Of a stretch of 64,000 nt of DNA, positions 53,620-63,061 are shown one piece after another. A program made the translations under genes and the position numbers. Within the stretch, counting starts at the first letter, position 1; each line of letters begins with the position of its first letter. Source of the stretch: Chthonomonadia bacterium (GTDB lineage Bacteria > Armatimonadota > HRBIN16); the NCBI GenBank assembly GCA_013314755.1, contig JABUFA010000013.1, positions 1-64,000 on the forward strand. The letters run 5' to 3'. The notes beneath the pieces are model-generated. The model had not been told where the DNA came from, did not search any database, and was given only the letters and a program-made list of their open reading frames with translations.

Positions 53620-55356
53620 ATGGCAGGCATACATCCTTTTGACCTTCAAGCACGGGTAGAACTGGGTATCCGTAACCTGACCGCACTGCTTGATACCAGC
53701 AGACCCGGGCAGATGTACTTTCTGATAAACTGGAGAACTCGTCCGCCTCGCGCTGACCACTGTCTGTGGGATTGTGGTGACGGAAGTGGACGCCATATCG
53801 ACGCGCTGACGCTGGCGCGCATCATGGTCAAAAAGGGTTCGCCCGAATCGCAGAGGTCAAAAGAAGAGGAAGCGATAGAGCGATGGATGTTCCAGTTGCT
53901 GGGAGAAGATGGGCTGTCATGGTTGCCAAACGAACCCTGGGCGGAGCCTTGGGGAACAAACGTCCTGCTTGTGGATTGGCATCGAGGGGAGAGGGCAGCG
54001 GAAATCAGCTGGGCGCAACGGGGCACACTTCTGGCACTGGTCAGCCGCTACCGTGCTACTGGAGAATCTCTCTACCTTCGCCACGCCAAACGGATGGTGG
54101 ACGCACTACTTGCGGTAGCCATGCGTCATCCTGATGGACTGTTTTACCCGGAAGGCTATTACAGACCCGGCGGCTGGAGATACCAGCAACCACACTTACA
54201 CCCTGGCATCGAAGAATACAACGCGGCTGTGGCAATCGCTTCCGTTCGGTTATACGAAGCCAGTGGCTATGAACCTGCACTGAATCTGGCAAAAGGCTTG
54301 ATAGATTTTGCTCTGCGCCATGCCACAGGATACACTCCCGATGGTGCGTTCCGCCCACCACAGGGAGATCTGGAGGGACATTTCCATACGCGCACCAATT
54401 TCATTTTGAGCGTGCTGAAGCTGGGATTGGTTCTGAAGCAGGGCGATTACATCGACTGGGCGAGGCAGTATTATGAGCACGCCAAAACATACGGCACAGA
54501 TTTCGGATGGTTTCCAGAAGGTCTGTTCCTCCGCCATGGCGAGGTCTGTTGTTTTACCGATATGATTGAAATGGCGCTCCTGCTGGCAAAACATGTCTCT
54601 CCCCACTACTATGCGGATGCCGAACGCTTCGGCAGGAATCAACTGCTGGAGAGCCAGTTTCTTTCTCTGGAACGTCTGCAACAGGCTGTGGAGCGCATCG
54701 CGGAGAACGACGAGCCACCTCCCTGGGATGGGCGATTTTCACGCTATGCAGGTGTTACCGAGAGCCAGTTTGGCGGCTTTGCTTCACGCAGCACGTTAAA
54801 CGATGCTTTCCACCTGGATGCGCCTGCGTTGATGCAGTGTTGCAACGCCGCAGGAGTGCGCGCTCTCTATGATTTATGGCGATATGCTCTGGACGAGACG
54901 TTTTCTGAGGGAGCCCTGCAGGTGACAGTACACCTGCGCTTTAGCGTGGAATCCCCTTCTGTACGGGTGGTAAGCTATGAGCCGCGCGAGGGACGAATAG
55001 ACATTCACACCAGGCGCCCATGCCGCGTACTGGTGCGGCTGCCTGCAGGGGTAGAACAGGCACGGGTAAAGCCGACAGAAAGACCAGTATACGAGCTGCA
55101 GGCGCAAAATGGGTACATCAGCATGACTCTGCAGGAGCATGAAACGGTGTCTGTGCACTATCCTCTGCCTGAGCGCATAGCACATTATGAGGTGGGCACA
55201 TCGGAGCGACCGCTGCGCTGTACGGGATACTGGCGGGGCGAGACGCTGATGCGAGTAGAGCCTGCAGGGCTTTACTATCCGTTGTATCAGCGTTCGTCAG
55301 ACCTCGAACCTGCCCAGCCAGCATTGCCTGCAGGCAATCCGATAGAATCCCTGTAG
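53620..55356 (+). CDS. (alpha/alpha)6-barrel glycoside hydrolase, GH127-like
   Basis: About 578 residues; the start is uncertain (ATG 53620 with GAGGTG upstream, or GTG 53599). The long helical barrel has aromatic-rich loops (RYRATGESLYLRHAKRMVDA, GYYRPGGWRYQQPHLHPGIE, EVCCFTDMIEMALLLAKHVS). ALMQCCNAAGVRALYDLW carries a Cys-Cys pair like the metal-binding cysteines of GH127 beta-L-arabinofuranosidases, and a C-terminal beta domain follows (FSVESPSVRVVSYEPREGRI). No signal peptide. The neighbouring GH99-like gene follows after 25 bases. Confidence 0.7.
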   Translation: MAGIHPFDLQARVELGIRNLTALLDTSRPGQMYFLINWRTRPPRADHCLWDCGDGSGRHIDALTLARIMVKKGSPESQRSKEEEAIERWMFQLLGEDGLSWLPNEPWAEPWGTNVLLVDWHRGERAAEISWAQRGTLLALVSRYRATGESLYLRHAKRMVDALLAVAMRHPDGLFYPEGYYRPGGWRYQQPHLHPGIEEYNAAVAIASVRLYEASGYEPALNLAKGLIDFALRHATGYTPDGAFRPPQGDLEGHFHTRTNFILSVLKLGLVLKQGDYIDWARQYYEHAKTYGTDFGWFPEGLFLRHGEVCCFTDMIEMALLLAKHVSPHYYADAERFGRNQLLESQFLSLERLQQAVERIAENDEPPPWDGRFSRYAGVTESQFGGFASRSTLNDAFHLDAPALMQCCNAAGVRALYDLWRYALDETFSEGALQVTVHLRFSVESPSVRVVSYEPREGRIDIHTRRPCRVLVRLPAGVEQARVKPTERPVYELQAQNGYISMTLQEHETVSVHYPLPERIAHYEVGTSERPLRCTGYWRGETLMRVEPAGLYYPLYQRSSDLEPAQPALPAGNPIESL

Positions 55357-55381
55357 CAACAAAAAACGAGGAGCATACACC

Positions 55382-56593
55382 ATGGAAGCGGAACCAACCT
55401 ATCGCCTGCCCGACGACCTGTACCGGCTGGTAAACCCGGATCTGATTTATCGCCCGAAAGACCTGGTGGTTGCCTGCTACACCTTTCCACACTATCATCG
55501 TTCTGCGCTGAACGACAGATTATACGGAGAGGGCTGGACAGAGTACGTGTTAATGCGGGGTGCTCGTCCCTGGTTTCCCGGTCACGACCAGCCGCGCACG
55601 CCACTGCTCGGCGAGCTGGACGAACGCCAGCCTTCTACCTGGGAGCGATATATTGACCTTGCCACCGGCGCGGGTATCAACGTCTTTATCTTTGACTGGT
55701 ACTGGTATGCGGGGATGCCTGCACTGCATGAGGCGCTGGAGGAAGGTTTTTTAGGGGCACGAAATCGCGACAGGATGCAGTTTGCAGTAATGTGGGTGAA
55801 CCATTCATGGGCGTACTGGTTCCCAACAGTGGGAACGGAGCCACGTGACGAGTGGGGAGTTGGGTGGGAACCGCTTTACGACGCTCCTGAAAGCGCCGAA
55901 GAGGTGTGGCGCAGTTTAACCTATATCATTGCGCGCTACTTCCATCTGAACTACTGGAAGATCGAGGGAAAACCGGTGCTGCCCATCTGGGATGCTTCTC
56001 GGCTCATCCGAGCGTTCGGGATGGAGGGAACTCGAAACCTGCTGGATGAGCTTCGGGCTTTTGCACAACGGTTAGGTCACGAGGGCATACATTTTCATGC
56101 GGTGTGCCATGAGGGAGGTATGCAGGAAGCAAAGCACCATCTCGTTGAGATAGGCGTAGACAGCTATGGGCTTTACAACACCATCGCCGAAGCATCAGGC
56201 TGGCGCCCCCGCGAGGAAGAAATCCTGGATTGTCGGGTACTCGCTGCCGATGTGGTAACGAAGGTATGGCACGCCCTGGACAATCTCCAACCGTTACCTT
56301 GCTTTCCGACCATCAGCCCGGGGTGCGATGGTAGCCCCCGTTTTGCCATGCCCGAACGCCCCACCCAGCCTGACCGCCATAAATGGCCAGGCACGGTCAT
56401 TGCTATCAATGACCATCCACATGTGTTCGAGGCGCTGGCGCGTGCGGCGCTTGGTTACCTCAATGCCCGTCCCAATCTGCCTCCTGTGCTGCTCATCGGC
56501 AGCTGGAATGAGTGGACCGAGGGACACTACCTCCTGCCGGATACCCGGTATGGCTTTGGTATGTTGCGGGCGCTTGCTCGTGCACTGCAATAG
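55382..56593 (+). CDS. GH99-like (WbsX-type) glycan-active protein
   Basis: 403 residues. ACYTFPHYHRSALNDRLYGE, INVFIFDWYWYAGMPALHEA, FAVMWVNHSWAYWFP and LLIGSWNEWTEGHYLLPDTR match the GH99-like core at 25310-27895, without that protein's extra beta domains. Conserved Asp and Glu positions in DWYW and WNEWTEG may be catalytic. Forms a unit with the barrel hydrolase upstream and lies just before the module E regulator. Confidence 0.82.
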   Translation: MEAEPTYRLPDDLYRLVNPDLIYRPKDLVVACYTFPHYHRSALNDRLYGEGWTEYVLMRGARPWFPGHDQPRTPLLGELDERQPSTWERYIDLATGAGINVFIFDWYWYAGMPALHEALEEGFLGARNRDRMQFAVMWVNHSWAYWFPTVGTEPRDEWGVGWEPLYDAPESAEEVWRSLTYIIARYFHLNYWKIEGKPVLPIWDASRLIRAFGMEGTRNLLDELRAFAQRLGHEGIHFHAVCHEGGMQEAKHHLVEIGVDSYGLYNTIAEASGWRPREEEILDCRVLAADVVTKVWHALDNLQPLPCFPTISPGCDGSPRFAMPERPTQPDRHKWPGTVIAINDHPHVFEALARAALGYLNARPNLPPVLLIGSWNEWTEGHYLLPDTRYGFGMLRALARALQ

Positions 56594-56653
56594 CAAGCGA
56601 AGCACCGGCGGCGATTAGAGGTTCTTCTGGCAGGCGTATTTTCTTTATAAATT

Positions 56654-56703
56654 TGGTACACTACCAGAAACCACTTGACAACTTTGGTATTAGGTAGTAT
56701 ATT
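56654..56703 (+). promoter_or_regulatory. Promoter and inverted repeat of module E
   Basis: TTGACA (56675-56680), 17-base spacer, TATATT (56698-56703). The inverted repeat TGGTA-CAC-TACCA (56654-56666) lies just upstream of -35, and a related half site GGTATTAGGTAG occupies the spacer. Candidate binding sites of the GntR-type regulator. Confidence 0.7.
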
Positions 56704-56728
56704 ACTTGTAGACCACAGGTGCATGAAA

Positions 56729-57925
56729 ATGAACCAAAGGCACAAAACATCTGCAACAAGCATGGTGGTAGAGCAACTGCGCCGTGGTGTGCTGACAGGG
56801 CGCTACCAGGAGGGCAGCTGGCTACCACCGGAGCGCGAGCTCGCAGCAGAGTACGGTGTCAGCCGCTCTATCATCCGCCGAGCCATTGATATACTGGCTC
56901 GCGAAAACCTTGTTGTGCGTTCGCCCCGCTGTCGCCCAGTGGTACGCCGCACGCGGAACACGCGAGCGATCAGACACGATACGCGCAGGCGTACCCTGCA
57001 GCTGCTGCTGTGGCCTGTATCGGTGTTTGCCGGCAGTGCAGCTATCTTGCGCGGTATATACCAGGCTTTAGACCACACCAGCTATCGGCTCATCGTGGAA
57101 AGCCCGCGCTCCGCAGGCTGGGAGCAGATATTACAGGACGAGGCTGTGCTGTTGCAGCAGGTGATTGAAGAGCCCGATGTGGCGGGAGTTATCGTGTGGT
57201 ATATGGGGGGAGAACATAACCTGCCCGTGCTTCGACGAGTCCGGGAGGCAGGTATCCCCATTGTGTTCATCGATCGTTTGCCGCCGCGCGCGTTTCCTGC
57301 GGATTTCGTGGGGGTAGATAATCGATATGCTGCCGAGCAGATAGTCAAGCACCTGATCGAACTGGGGCATCGCCACATCGTGCATATTACCAACATGGAC
57401 CATGCCTCCACCGTGCTGCACCGCAGGGAAGGTTATCGCAGTGCCCTGCAAAAGGCGGGTATTGCGTTTCGCCCCGAGTACGAGCTGGTGGATACCAGTT
57501 CCACAGAGGAACAACGTGTGCAAAACAGCTGGTATATTGCGGAGGAGATCCTCAACCTGCCGGGACCTCCTACAGCCGTTTTTGCGGTCAACGACTCTAC
57601 CGCGCTGAACATTGTCCACGCTCTTCGCGAGAAGGGGGTAAGGGTACCGGAGGATATTTCGGTGTGCGGTTTTGACGGGCTGGAACGATGGATGCCAGGA
57701 CCACGTTTCCTGACCACCGCTGACCAGCCCTTCGAGCGCATCGGGGAAGCAGCGGCGCGATTGCTACTGGAACGAATCTCCGGCGACATGGATAACGTCT
57801 ACCAGCATCTCATCTACGAAGCGCCGCTCAGTGTACATGGTTCCAGTGGACGGGCTACCCTCGTTCATACCGATTCGGCTGCCATCACCTTTCAAAACGA
57901 CCAGAAGGGGGGAAACATCTCATGA
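56729..57925 (+). CDS. GntR/LacI-type regulator (module E)
   Basis: 398 residues from ATG 56729 (AGGTG seven bases upstream). GntR winged helix: [40 protein letters not shown]. LacI-type effector domain: [60 protein letters not shown]. Stop overlaps the prepilin start by ATGA, as in module B. Probably answers to a sugar released by the two upstream hydrolases. Confidence 0.92.
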   Translation: MNQRHKTSATSMVVEQLRRGVLTGRYQEGSWLPPERELAAEYGVSRSIIRRAIDILARENLVVRSPRCRPVVRRTRNTRAIRHDTRRRTLQLLLWPVSVFAGSAAILRGIYQALDHTSYRLIVESPRSAGWEQILQDEAVLLQQVIEEPDVAGVIVWYMGGEHNLPVLRRVREAGIPIVFIDRLPPRAFPADFVGVDNRYAAEQIVKHLIELGHRHIVHITNMDHASTVLHRREGYRSALQKAGIAFRPEYELVDTSSTEEQRVQNSWYIAEEILNLPGPPTAVFAVNDSTALNIVHALREKGVRVPEDISVCGFDGLERWMPGPRFLTTADQPFERIGEAAARLLLERISGDMDNVYQHLIYEAPLSVHGSSGRATLVHTDSAAITFQNDQKGGNIS

Positions 57926-58809
57926 AACGCTCGTCAACCGCTTTCACGCTCATCGAATTGCTGGTGGTTATCGCGATTATCGCGATACTGGCAGCGATCC
58001 TCTTCCCGGTCTTTGCGCAAGCCCGTGCGGCAGCGCGCAAGGCGAATTGTCTGTCCAATATGAAGCAAATCGCGATGGGCATCCTGATGTACATTCAGGA
58101 CTACGACGAAGCGGGTGTGCCCAAGCGCGCATTCACTGACCCGTCGGCATGGTTCACGGGCAGAGAGATTATTTGGAAGGACCTGGTCATGCCCTACATT
58201 AAGAGCGGAGGACGCCCCTATGATGGCGGTCGTACCTATACCACCCCAGGCGACGGTGGAATCTTCCGATGTCTCGAGAACACCGCCGCGTGGTCCGCGG
58301 CTACTGTGGTTTACTGGGGTGGTTGGGGACCTGGAGTGCCCGGAGACGAGACCTCACGCTATCCGCGCAGCTACGCCCTGAACAACCACGCAGGGCACAA
58401 CGAAGCCAACCGTGAGGGCGCCTTCTGGCCCGACTTTGCCAATGGCGTCTTTACTCCTGGCAACCTGTCGCTAATCCAGCAGCCAGCAAGCACCATTATG
58501 CTGGCAGAGACACGCATGTTCTTCCCCGAAATCTGGGGGACCGCTATGGGGTATGCGTGCACCCCGGATGGTATCCCCGTAGGAGGGGTCCCCACAGGTT
58601 GCATTCAGGGGCATAAGAGCGGCATGACCAACTTTGCCTTCTTTGACGGGCACGTGAAAACGATACGGCTACAGCGCTCTGTAACGGACGACCTGTGGGA
58701 TGCGTTTGCTCCCAACACCGATTGGGGCGGCGGCTATACCGGCGCACAGGCGCAACAGGACGTGCTGAACGCTATCAACTCCCTTCAGGAGTGGACCACA
58801 GGCATTTAA
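57922..58809 (+). CDS. H-X9-DG-type prepilin (module E)
   Basis: 295 residues. Leader MKRSSTA, then [20 protein letters not shown], then [20 protein letters not shown]. The C-terminal motif is [14 protein letters not shown], with ten rather than nine residues between His and Asp-Gly. The central region is unique to this copy. Coupled to the regulator by ATGA and followed by a hairpin and a companion gene. Confidence 0.92.
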   Translation: MKRSSTAFTLIELLVVIAIIAILAAILFPVFAQARAAARKANCLSNMKQIAMGILMYIQDYDEAGVPKRAFTDPSAWFTGREIIWKDLVMPYIKSGGRPYDGGRTYTTPGDGGIFRCLENTAAWSAATVVYWGGWGPGVPGDETSRYPRSYALNNHAGHNEANREGAFWPDFANGVFTPGNLSLIQQPASTIMLAETRMFFPEIWGTAMGYACTPDGIPVGGVPTGCIQGHKSGMTNFAFFDGHVKTIRLQRSVTDDLWDAFAPNTDWGGGYTGAQAQQDVLNAINSLQEWTTGI

Positions 58810-58822
58810 GTCTGACGCTTGC

Positions 58823-58863
58823 CGGGCGTCTCTGGCGGAGTGCAAACTAGTCGGGGACGCCCG
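58823..58863 (+). promoter_or_regulatory. Intercistronic hairpin between prepilin E and its companion
   Basis: CGGGCGTC (58823-58830) pairs with GACGCCCG (58856-58863). No T tract follows. Same position as the module B hairpin. Confidence 0.6.
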
Positions 58864-58896
58864 ATATGCCACACTGAAACAGGAGGTACATCTGTA

Positions 58897-59205
58897 ATGA
58901 GGCAGCAATCCGCTCCTAAGCAAAACGTCTCGCCAATCATAGTCATCGTCGCTGTGCTGGCGCTGGTACTGTTCGTTGCCTGGCGTGCGTGGGTTGCCTT
59001 TGCACCGCCGCGGATAGGCAAGCTACCTCCTCCTCCCACGCAGGATATTGAATATATCAACCAGAAAGCGCGCGAGGTACAGGGGGACTTCAGCAAGCTG
59101 AGCCCTGAGGACCAGATGCGCGTTCAGCGAATCACCCAGGGATTTGGTCCCGCCGCCATCGCCTCAGCATGGCGGAGACAGCAGCAGGGCAACACTGCAA
59201 GGTAA
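58897..59205 (+). CDS. Small single-helix companion of prepilin E
   Basis: 102 residues from ATG 58897 (AGGAGG upstream). VSP, helix IIVIVAVLALVLFVAWRAWV, Pro-rich linker, then GDFSKLSPED (residues ~63-72), which matches GDWNKLTPEE of the module C companion. The tail is Gln/Arg-rich. No known family. Confidence 0.82.
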   Translation: MRQQSAPKQNVSPIIVIVAVLALVLFVAWRAWVAFAPPRIGKLPPPPTQDIEYINQKAREVQGDFSKLSPEDQMRVQRITQGFGPAAIASAWRRQQQGNTAR

Positions 59206-59222
59206 CGCACTCTCTGTTCTTT

Positions 59223-59248
59223 CAGGGGGCACGCAGGCGTGCCCCCTG
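59223..59248. terminator. Hairpin between module E and the tricorn gene
   Basis: 12-base arms at 59223-59234 and 59237-59248 around two bases, between convergent genes. Good bidirectional terminator candidate, although the T tracts are poor. Confidence 0.7.
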
Positions 59249-59255
59249 ATGTGCT

Positions 59256-62200
59256 TTACTTATCCTCCGGACGGATGCCCATACCTTTGCGGTTGGGATA
59301 GGGCGGTCGCTTTGGCGGGATGTAGGGGTTGCGCTTGAGTTCGTCCAGCATCAGCTGTATCGCCGCATCCAGCTGCGGGTCTTCACCGTTGACCATCAGC
59401 GCGGGGTCGTCGATGACCTCGATGTCAGGGTCAACACCGTGCCCCTCAACACCCCAGGTCCCGTCCTTCTCGTAGAAGGCAAAGGTGGGCGCGGAGGTGT
59501 ATCCACCGTCTATCAGGCGCGGATTGCCGGAAATGCCTATCAGACCGCCCCACGTGCGCATGCCGATAAGCTTGCCCAGCTTCGCCTGACGGAAGTAATA
59601 GGGGAAGGCATCACCGCCAGAGCCCGCCAGTCCGTTAATCAACATGCACTTTGGACCGAAATGGGCATCGGGCGGCCAGGGCCAGTCGTTGCCGTCGCGG
59701 CGTGCCCAGTAGTTGGTCAGCGGGCGGTTCAGCAGTTCGATAAAGCGTGTGGGTATCTGTCCGCCGCCGTTCCAGCGTTCATCGATAATCAGCGCGTCCT
59801 TGCCAATCTGCCCGATGAACTGCCGTACCAGCTCGTTCTGTCCGTCTGTGCCGGTGTTGGGCACGTAGATGTAGCCCACGCGCCCGCCGGTTTTCTGCTC
59901 CACGTAGGCGCGGTTGTGCTCTACCCACGCCCTGTAGCGCAGATTGCTGTCACTGCCCAGCAGGCGTACCGGAACCTCACGGGCGGTATCATCCATAAAG
60001 GGTTTATCGCTGACCGTGATGGTGACCACACGGTCTGCCATACCCTGAAACGCCGCCCACGGGTCCTTGCTGGTGTCTATCGGCACGCCGTTTACCGCCA
60101 GCAGGTAGTCGCCCTCTTTCACCTTCACGCCGGGCTGGCTCAACGGTCCCCGTGCATCCGAGTCCCACGGCGCACCCTGATAAATCTTGCTGATGCGATA
60201 GGCGCCGCGGTGCAATTCGAAGTCGCATCCTAGCAGACCGACCGTGGTGGAAGGTGCCTGCTCGGTATCGCCGCCGGAGTAGTAGGCGTGTCCCACGTTC
60301 AGCTCGGCAATCATCTCACCGATGACAAAGCTCACGTCCTCGCGGCTGACGCAATCGTCCAGCATCTGCGCGTAGTGTTCGCGCATCGCCTTCCAGTCCA
60401 CGCCGTGCATGTTGGGGTCGTAGAAGAAGTCACGCTGGATGCGCCAGGCGTCGGTGAAGATTTGCTTCCACTCGGCGCGAGGGTCAATTTCGGCGGTCAT
60501 CCCGGCGGTGACCACCGGCTCTCCCGTTGCGCCGGGAGCTGCGTCCTGAATGGAGGCGGAAGTGCCTCGAATCACCAGAAGTTTCTTGCCGTCTGCGGAG
60601 ATGTCAAATGCACTGGCGCCGGAGGCAACCACCTTCTCTTCGCGCTTCTCGTCGGTGATGTCGAACAGTTTGATGGCAGGAGGCTCTTCACTGCCACCGA
60701 CCGGCAGGCGCACGAAAATCAGCTGCCCCCGGTCGTTCACCGCCAGCCTGCCGAATCGCCCTGCTTTGACCGGCAGCTGTATCGCGCGCGCCTCAAAGCC
60801 GTCGATGTCGATATTCACCTTCTGCTCGGGTTTGGCAGAGGGTGCTGCTTCGGGTTTAGCAGGCTGTGCCGGCGCAGATGGTGCACCTCCGATGCGCTCC
60901 ATCTTCAGGTCCAGTGTTTCGCCGGTGGGCGCCCGTACCGTACCGGTCAGGGTATTGCCGGTGATTCGGGCATTGAGGCTCAGCACGGTTCCGTCGGGAA
61001 GAGTAACGCTCAGCGCCAGCTCCTTCGTCGCCGGGTTGAAGGTGCCGCTGACGGACGCGCTTCCCAGCGGGGTTTCTACCGTGCCGGTGACGGCGTTGTT
61101 CGCCTCCAGTTTCAGCCGGGCGCGGATGCTAATTGAACCACCGGGTACCGCGCTGCCGGTTACGGTGCCGCTCCATTCGCCGGTGACCTCATCGGCAGGG
61201 GCTGGCTGAGCAGATGGTTGGGCAGGCGGCGCCTCGCGTTTCTCAGGCTGCTGTTCCTTGCCCTTCTCGCCCCATTTCTCTTCGTCCGTCTTGGGCAGGT
61301 ACGGCGAGGCGATGTCCCCGCGCAGAGGTACTGCCAGCAACACCTGTGTGCCGGTGTATATCCACGTGGTTCCAAGGTCCTCGTAAATGGGGCGGAAGTT
61401 GCGATGGCTGACAAAGTACAGGTATTCGCCCTTGCGGTCGAAGACGGGCGAAATGTCGTTGAACATGCCGCTGGTGACCTGTGTCTTCTCGCCGGTCTCC
61501 ACGTTGTACAGCCAAATAGACGAGTTGCGCGTGCGCTCGCCGTTGCGGGCGTAGGCAATCCAGCGGCTATCGGATGACCAGCTTGGGGTTGGCGCCTCCG
61601 CCCAGGGGTCTTTGTCCACCAGGCGTGTCTCGCCGCTGTCCATGCCGTAGAGGTAAAGCGCGCCTGTCTTATCGCTGAAAGCGATGTATTTGGAGTTCGG
61701 CGACCACACGGGGTTATAGCGGAAGCAGGTGCCGTTCTTCGTCAGCTGTTTCGGCTCGCCTTTGCCGTCTGACTGCACGATGTACAGTTCGTACTCCCCG
61801 GTGGCATCCGAGAAGTAGGCAATCCACTGTCCATCAGGGCTCCATGAAGGGTCGCGCTCGGCAAAGCCGCTGGTGCGCGTGAGGTTGCGGGGAGAGCCGT
61901 TTTTGGCGGGCAGTGTCCAGATGTCGCCCCGCGCTTCCACCACGGCGCGTTTGCCGGTGGGCGAGATGCCCCATCCCGCGATGAACCGGCTGACATCTAC
62001 CTGGCGCGGGCGAAGCGTTGGACGTGCTCCCGGAATCTGCACCTGCACAGGCTGAGCCTTACGTGTCTGCAGGTTGAGCAGATAAAGATGTGAGCCCTGT
62101 TGAAACACGATTTCGCCCTCGCCCTTCTCGCCGGGTCCGATAGAGGGCCATTTCACGTCGAAGTCGGTAAAATGTGTAATCTGCTCGCGCCTGCCGGTGC

Positions 62201-62945
62201 GGGTGTCGTAGCACCAGATGTTGAGACGGTGTTCGGGACCTGCGTCCGACAGGTAGTACACCTTATCACCGTGCCACATGGGCAGGGTGTCGGTTCCTTC
62301 CCAGTCGGTGATTCGCTTCGACTTTTTGGTGCGCAGGTTGAACAGCCAGATGTCGGTTGCCATCCCGCCCCGATACCGCTTCCACGTGGCGAAGTCGGTG
62401 GAATGAGGTGTGTAGGCAAGCCATGTGCCGTCCGCACTGATGGAGCCGTTGACGCCGTAAGGAATGGGCAGTCGCTCCGGCAGTCCTCCCTTTGCGGACA
62501 CCACGTACATCTTCTGCCCGGGACCGAAGCCCGTCATGTTGGAAGCGGAGAAGATGAGTTTGCCGTCGGGTGTCCAGTCGCTGAGCCATTCGCCTGCGGG
62601 GTGGTGCGTTACGCGGTAAGGGATACCTCCCTCCAGCGGTACCGTGTAGATGTCCCGGTTGCCATCATAGTTGCCCACGAAGGCAATGGTCTTTCCATCG
62701 GGACTGAAGCGGGGGAAGGTCTCCTGTCCGGGGGGACTTGCCAGTGGCACCGCCAGCCCTCCCGTTCGCGGAACCACCCACAGGTCGTTGGCGTACACGA
62801 ACACGATATGCGTTGCGCTCACATCGGGATAGCGCAGCATCCCCGGATGGGGAATGGTGGTTTCCTGCGCGGCGGCGTTCCAGCCCATTGCCGTGCAGAA
62901 CAGCACACCAATCGCGACAAGCGATGCTCTGAGTCTGTTGCTCAT
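59256..62945 (-). CDS. Tricorn protease with an inserted beta domain
   Basis: 1,229 residues from ATG 62945 (AGGAG upstream). Signal peptide, then six- and seven-bladed beta-propeller regions (repeats such as FSPDGKTIAFVGNYDGNRDI and WSPDGQWIAYFSDATGEYEL). The catalytic C-terminal half has NVGHAYYSGG (His ~884), a PDZ (VKVKEGDYLLAVNGVPIDTS), GLAGSGGDAFPY (Ser ~1108) and GVEGHGVDPD (Glu ~1166). Between propeller and catalytic half, around residues 590-710, Pro/Ala linkers flank an extra beta domain (SISIRARLKLEANNAVTGTV and LSVTLPDGTVLSLNARITG). It should cut peptides after export; archaeal tricorn is cytosolic. Confidence 0.92.
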   Translation of the reverse strand: MSNRLRASLVAIGVLFCTAMGWNAAAQETTIPHPGMLRYPDVSATHIVFVYANDLWVVPRTGGLAVPLASPPGQETFPRFSPDGKTIAFVGNYDGNRDIYTVPLEGGIPYRVTHHPAGEWLSDWTPDGKLIFSASNMTGFGPGQKMYVVSAKGGLPERLPIPYGVNGSISADGTWLAYTPHSTDFATWKRYRGGMATDIWLFNLRTKKSKRITDWEGTDTLPMWHGDKVYYLSDAGPEHRLNIWCYDTRTGRREQITHFTDFDVKWPSIGPGEKGEGEIVFQQGSHLYLLNLQTRKAQPVQVQIPGARPTLRPRQVDVSRFIAGWGISPTGKRAVVEARGDIWTLPAKNGSPRNLTRTSGFAERDPSWSPDGQWIAYFSDATGEYELYIVQSDGKGEPKQLTKNGTCFRYNPVWSPNSKYIAFSDKTGALYLYGMDSGETRLVDKDPWAEAPTPSWSSDSRWIAYARNGERTRNSSIWLYNVETGEKTQVTSGMFNDISPVFDRKGEYLYFVSHRNFRPIYEDLGTTWIYTGTQVLLAVPLRGDIASPYLPKTDEEKWGEKGKEQQPEKREAPPAQPSAQPAPADEVTGEWSGTVTGSAVPGGSISIRARLKLEANNAVTGTVETPLGSASVSGTFNPATKELALSVTLPDGTVLSLNARITGNTLTGTVRAPTGETLDLKMERIGGAPSAPAQPAKPEAAPSAKPEQKVNIDIDGFEARAIQLPVKAGRFGRLAVNDRGQLIFVRLPVGGSEEPPAIKLFDITDEKREEKVVASGASAFDISADGKKLLVIRGTSASIQDAAPGATGEPVVTAGMTAEIDPRAEWKQIFTDAWRIQRDFFYDPNMHGVDWKAMREHYAQMLDDCVSREDVSFVIGEMIAELNVGHAYYSGGDTEQAPSTTVGLLGCDFELHRGAYRISKIYQGAPWDSDARGPLSQPGVKVKEGDYLLAVNGVPIDTSKDPWAAFQGMADRVVTITVSDKPFMDDTAREVPVRLLGSDSNLRYRAWVEHNRAYVEQKTGGRVGYIYVPNTGTDGQNELVRQFIGQIGKDALIIDERWNGGGQIPTRFIELLNRPLTNYWARRDGNDWPWPPDAHFGPKCMLINGLAGSGGDAFPYYFRQAKLGKLIGMRTWGGLIGISGNPRLIDGGYTSAPTFAFYEKDGTWGVEGHGVDPDIEVIDDPALMVNGEDPQLDAAIQLMLDELKRNPYIPPKRPPYPNRKGMGIRPEDK

Positions 62946-63022
62946 AACCACTCTCCTGCTATGGTGTTACTGTTTCTTTCGTCACCGCCTGTTTACTTTA
63001 CTGCATCCGCGCGCTTGCCGAT

Positions 63023-63051
63023 TTGACTTCTTGTCCAAATTGGGGTAGAAT
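63023..63051 (+). promoter_or_regulatory. Promoter of tRNA-Lys
   Basis: TTGACT (63023-63028), 17 bases, TAGAAT (63046-63051), ten bases before the tRNA. Confidence 0.75.
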
Positions 63052-63061
63052 AAAGCGGTCT

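Noticed and set aside
6007-58021. Gene conversion or cassette switching among the five prepilin N-termini, whose proteins are nearly identical there
   Set aside because: Compared between A and B, many third codon positions differ in the helix-coding stretch, so the identity is kept by selection on the protein, not by recent DNA exchange.
59439-61136. Long plus-strand frames across the tricorn gene
   Set aside because: Antisense shadows; the tricorn catalytic motifs are unambiguous on the minus strand.
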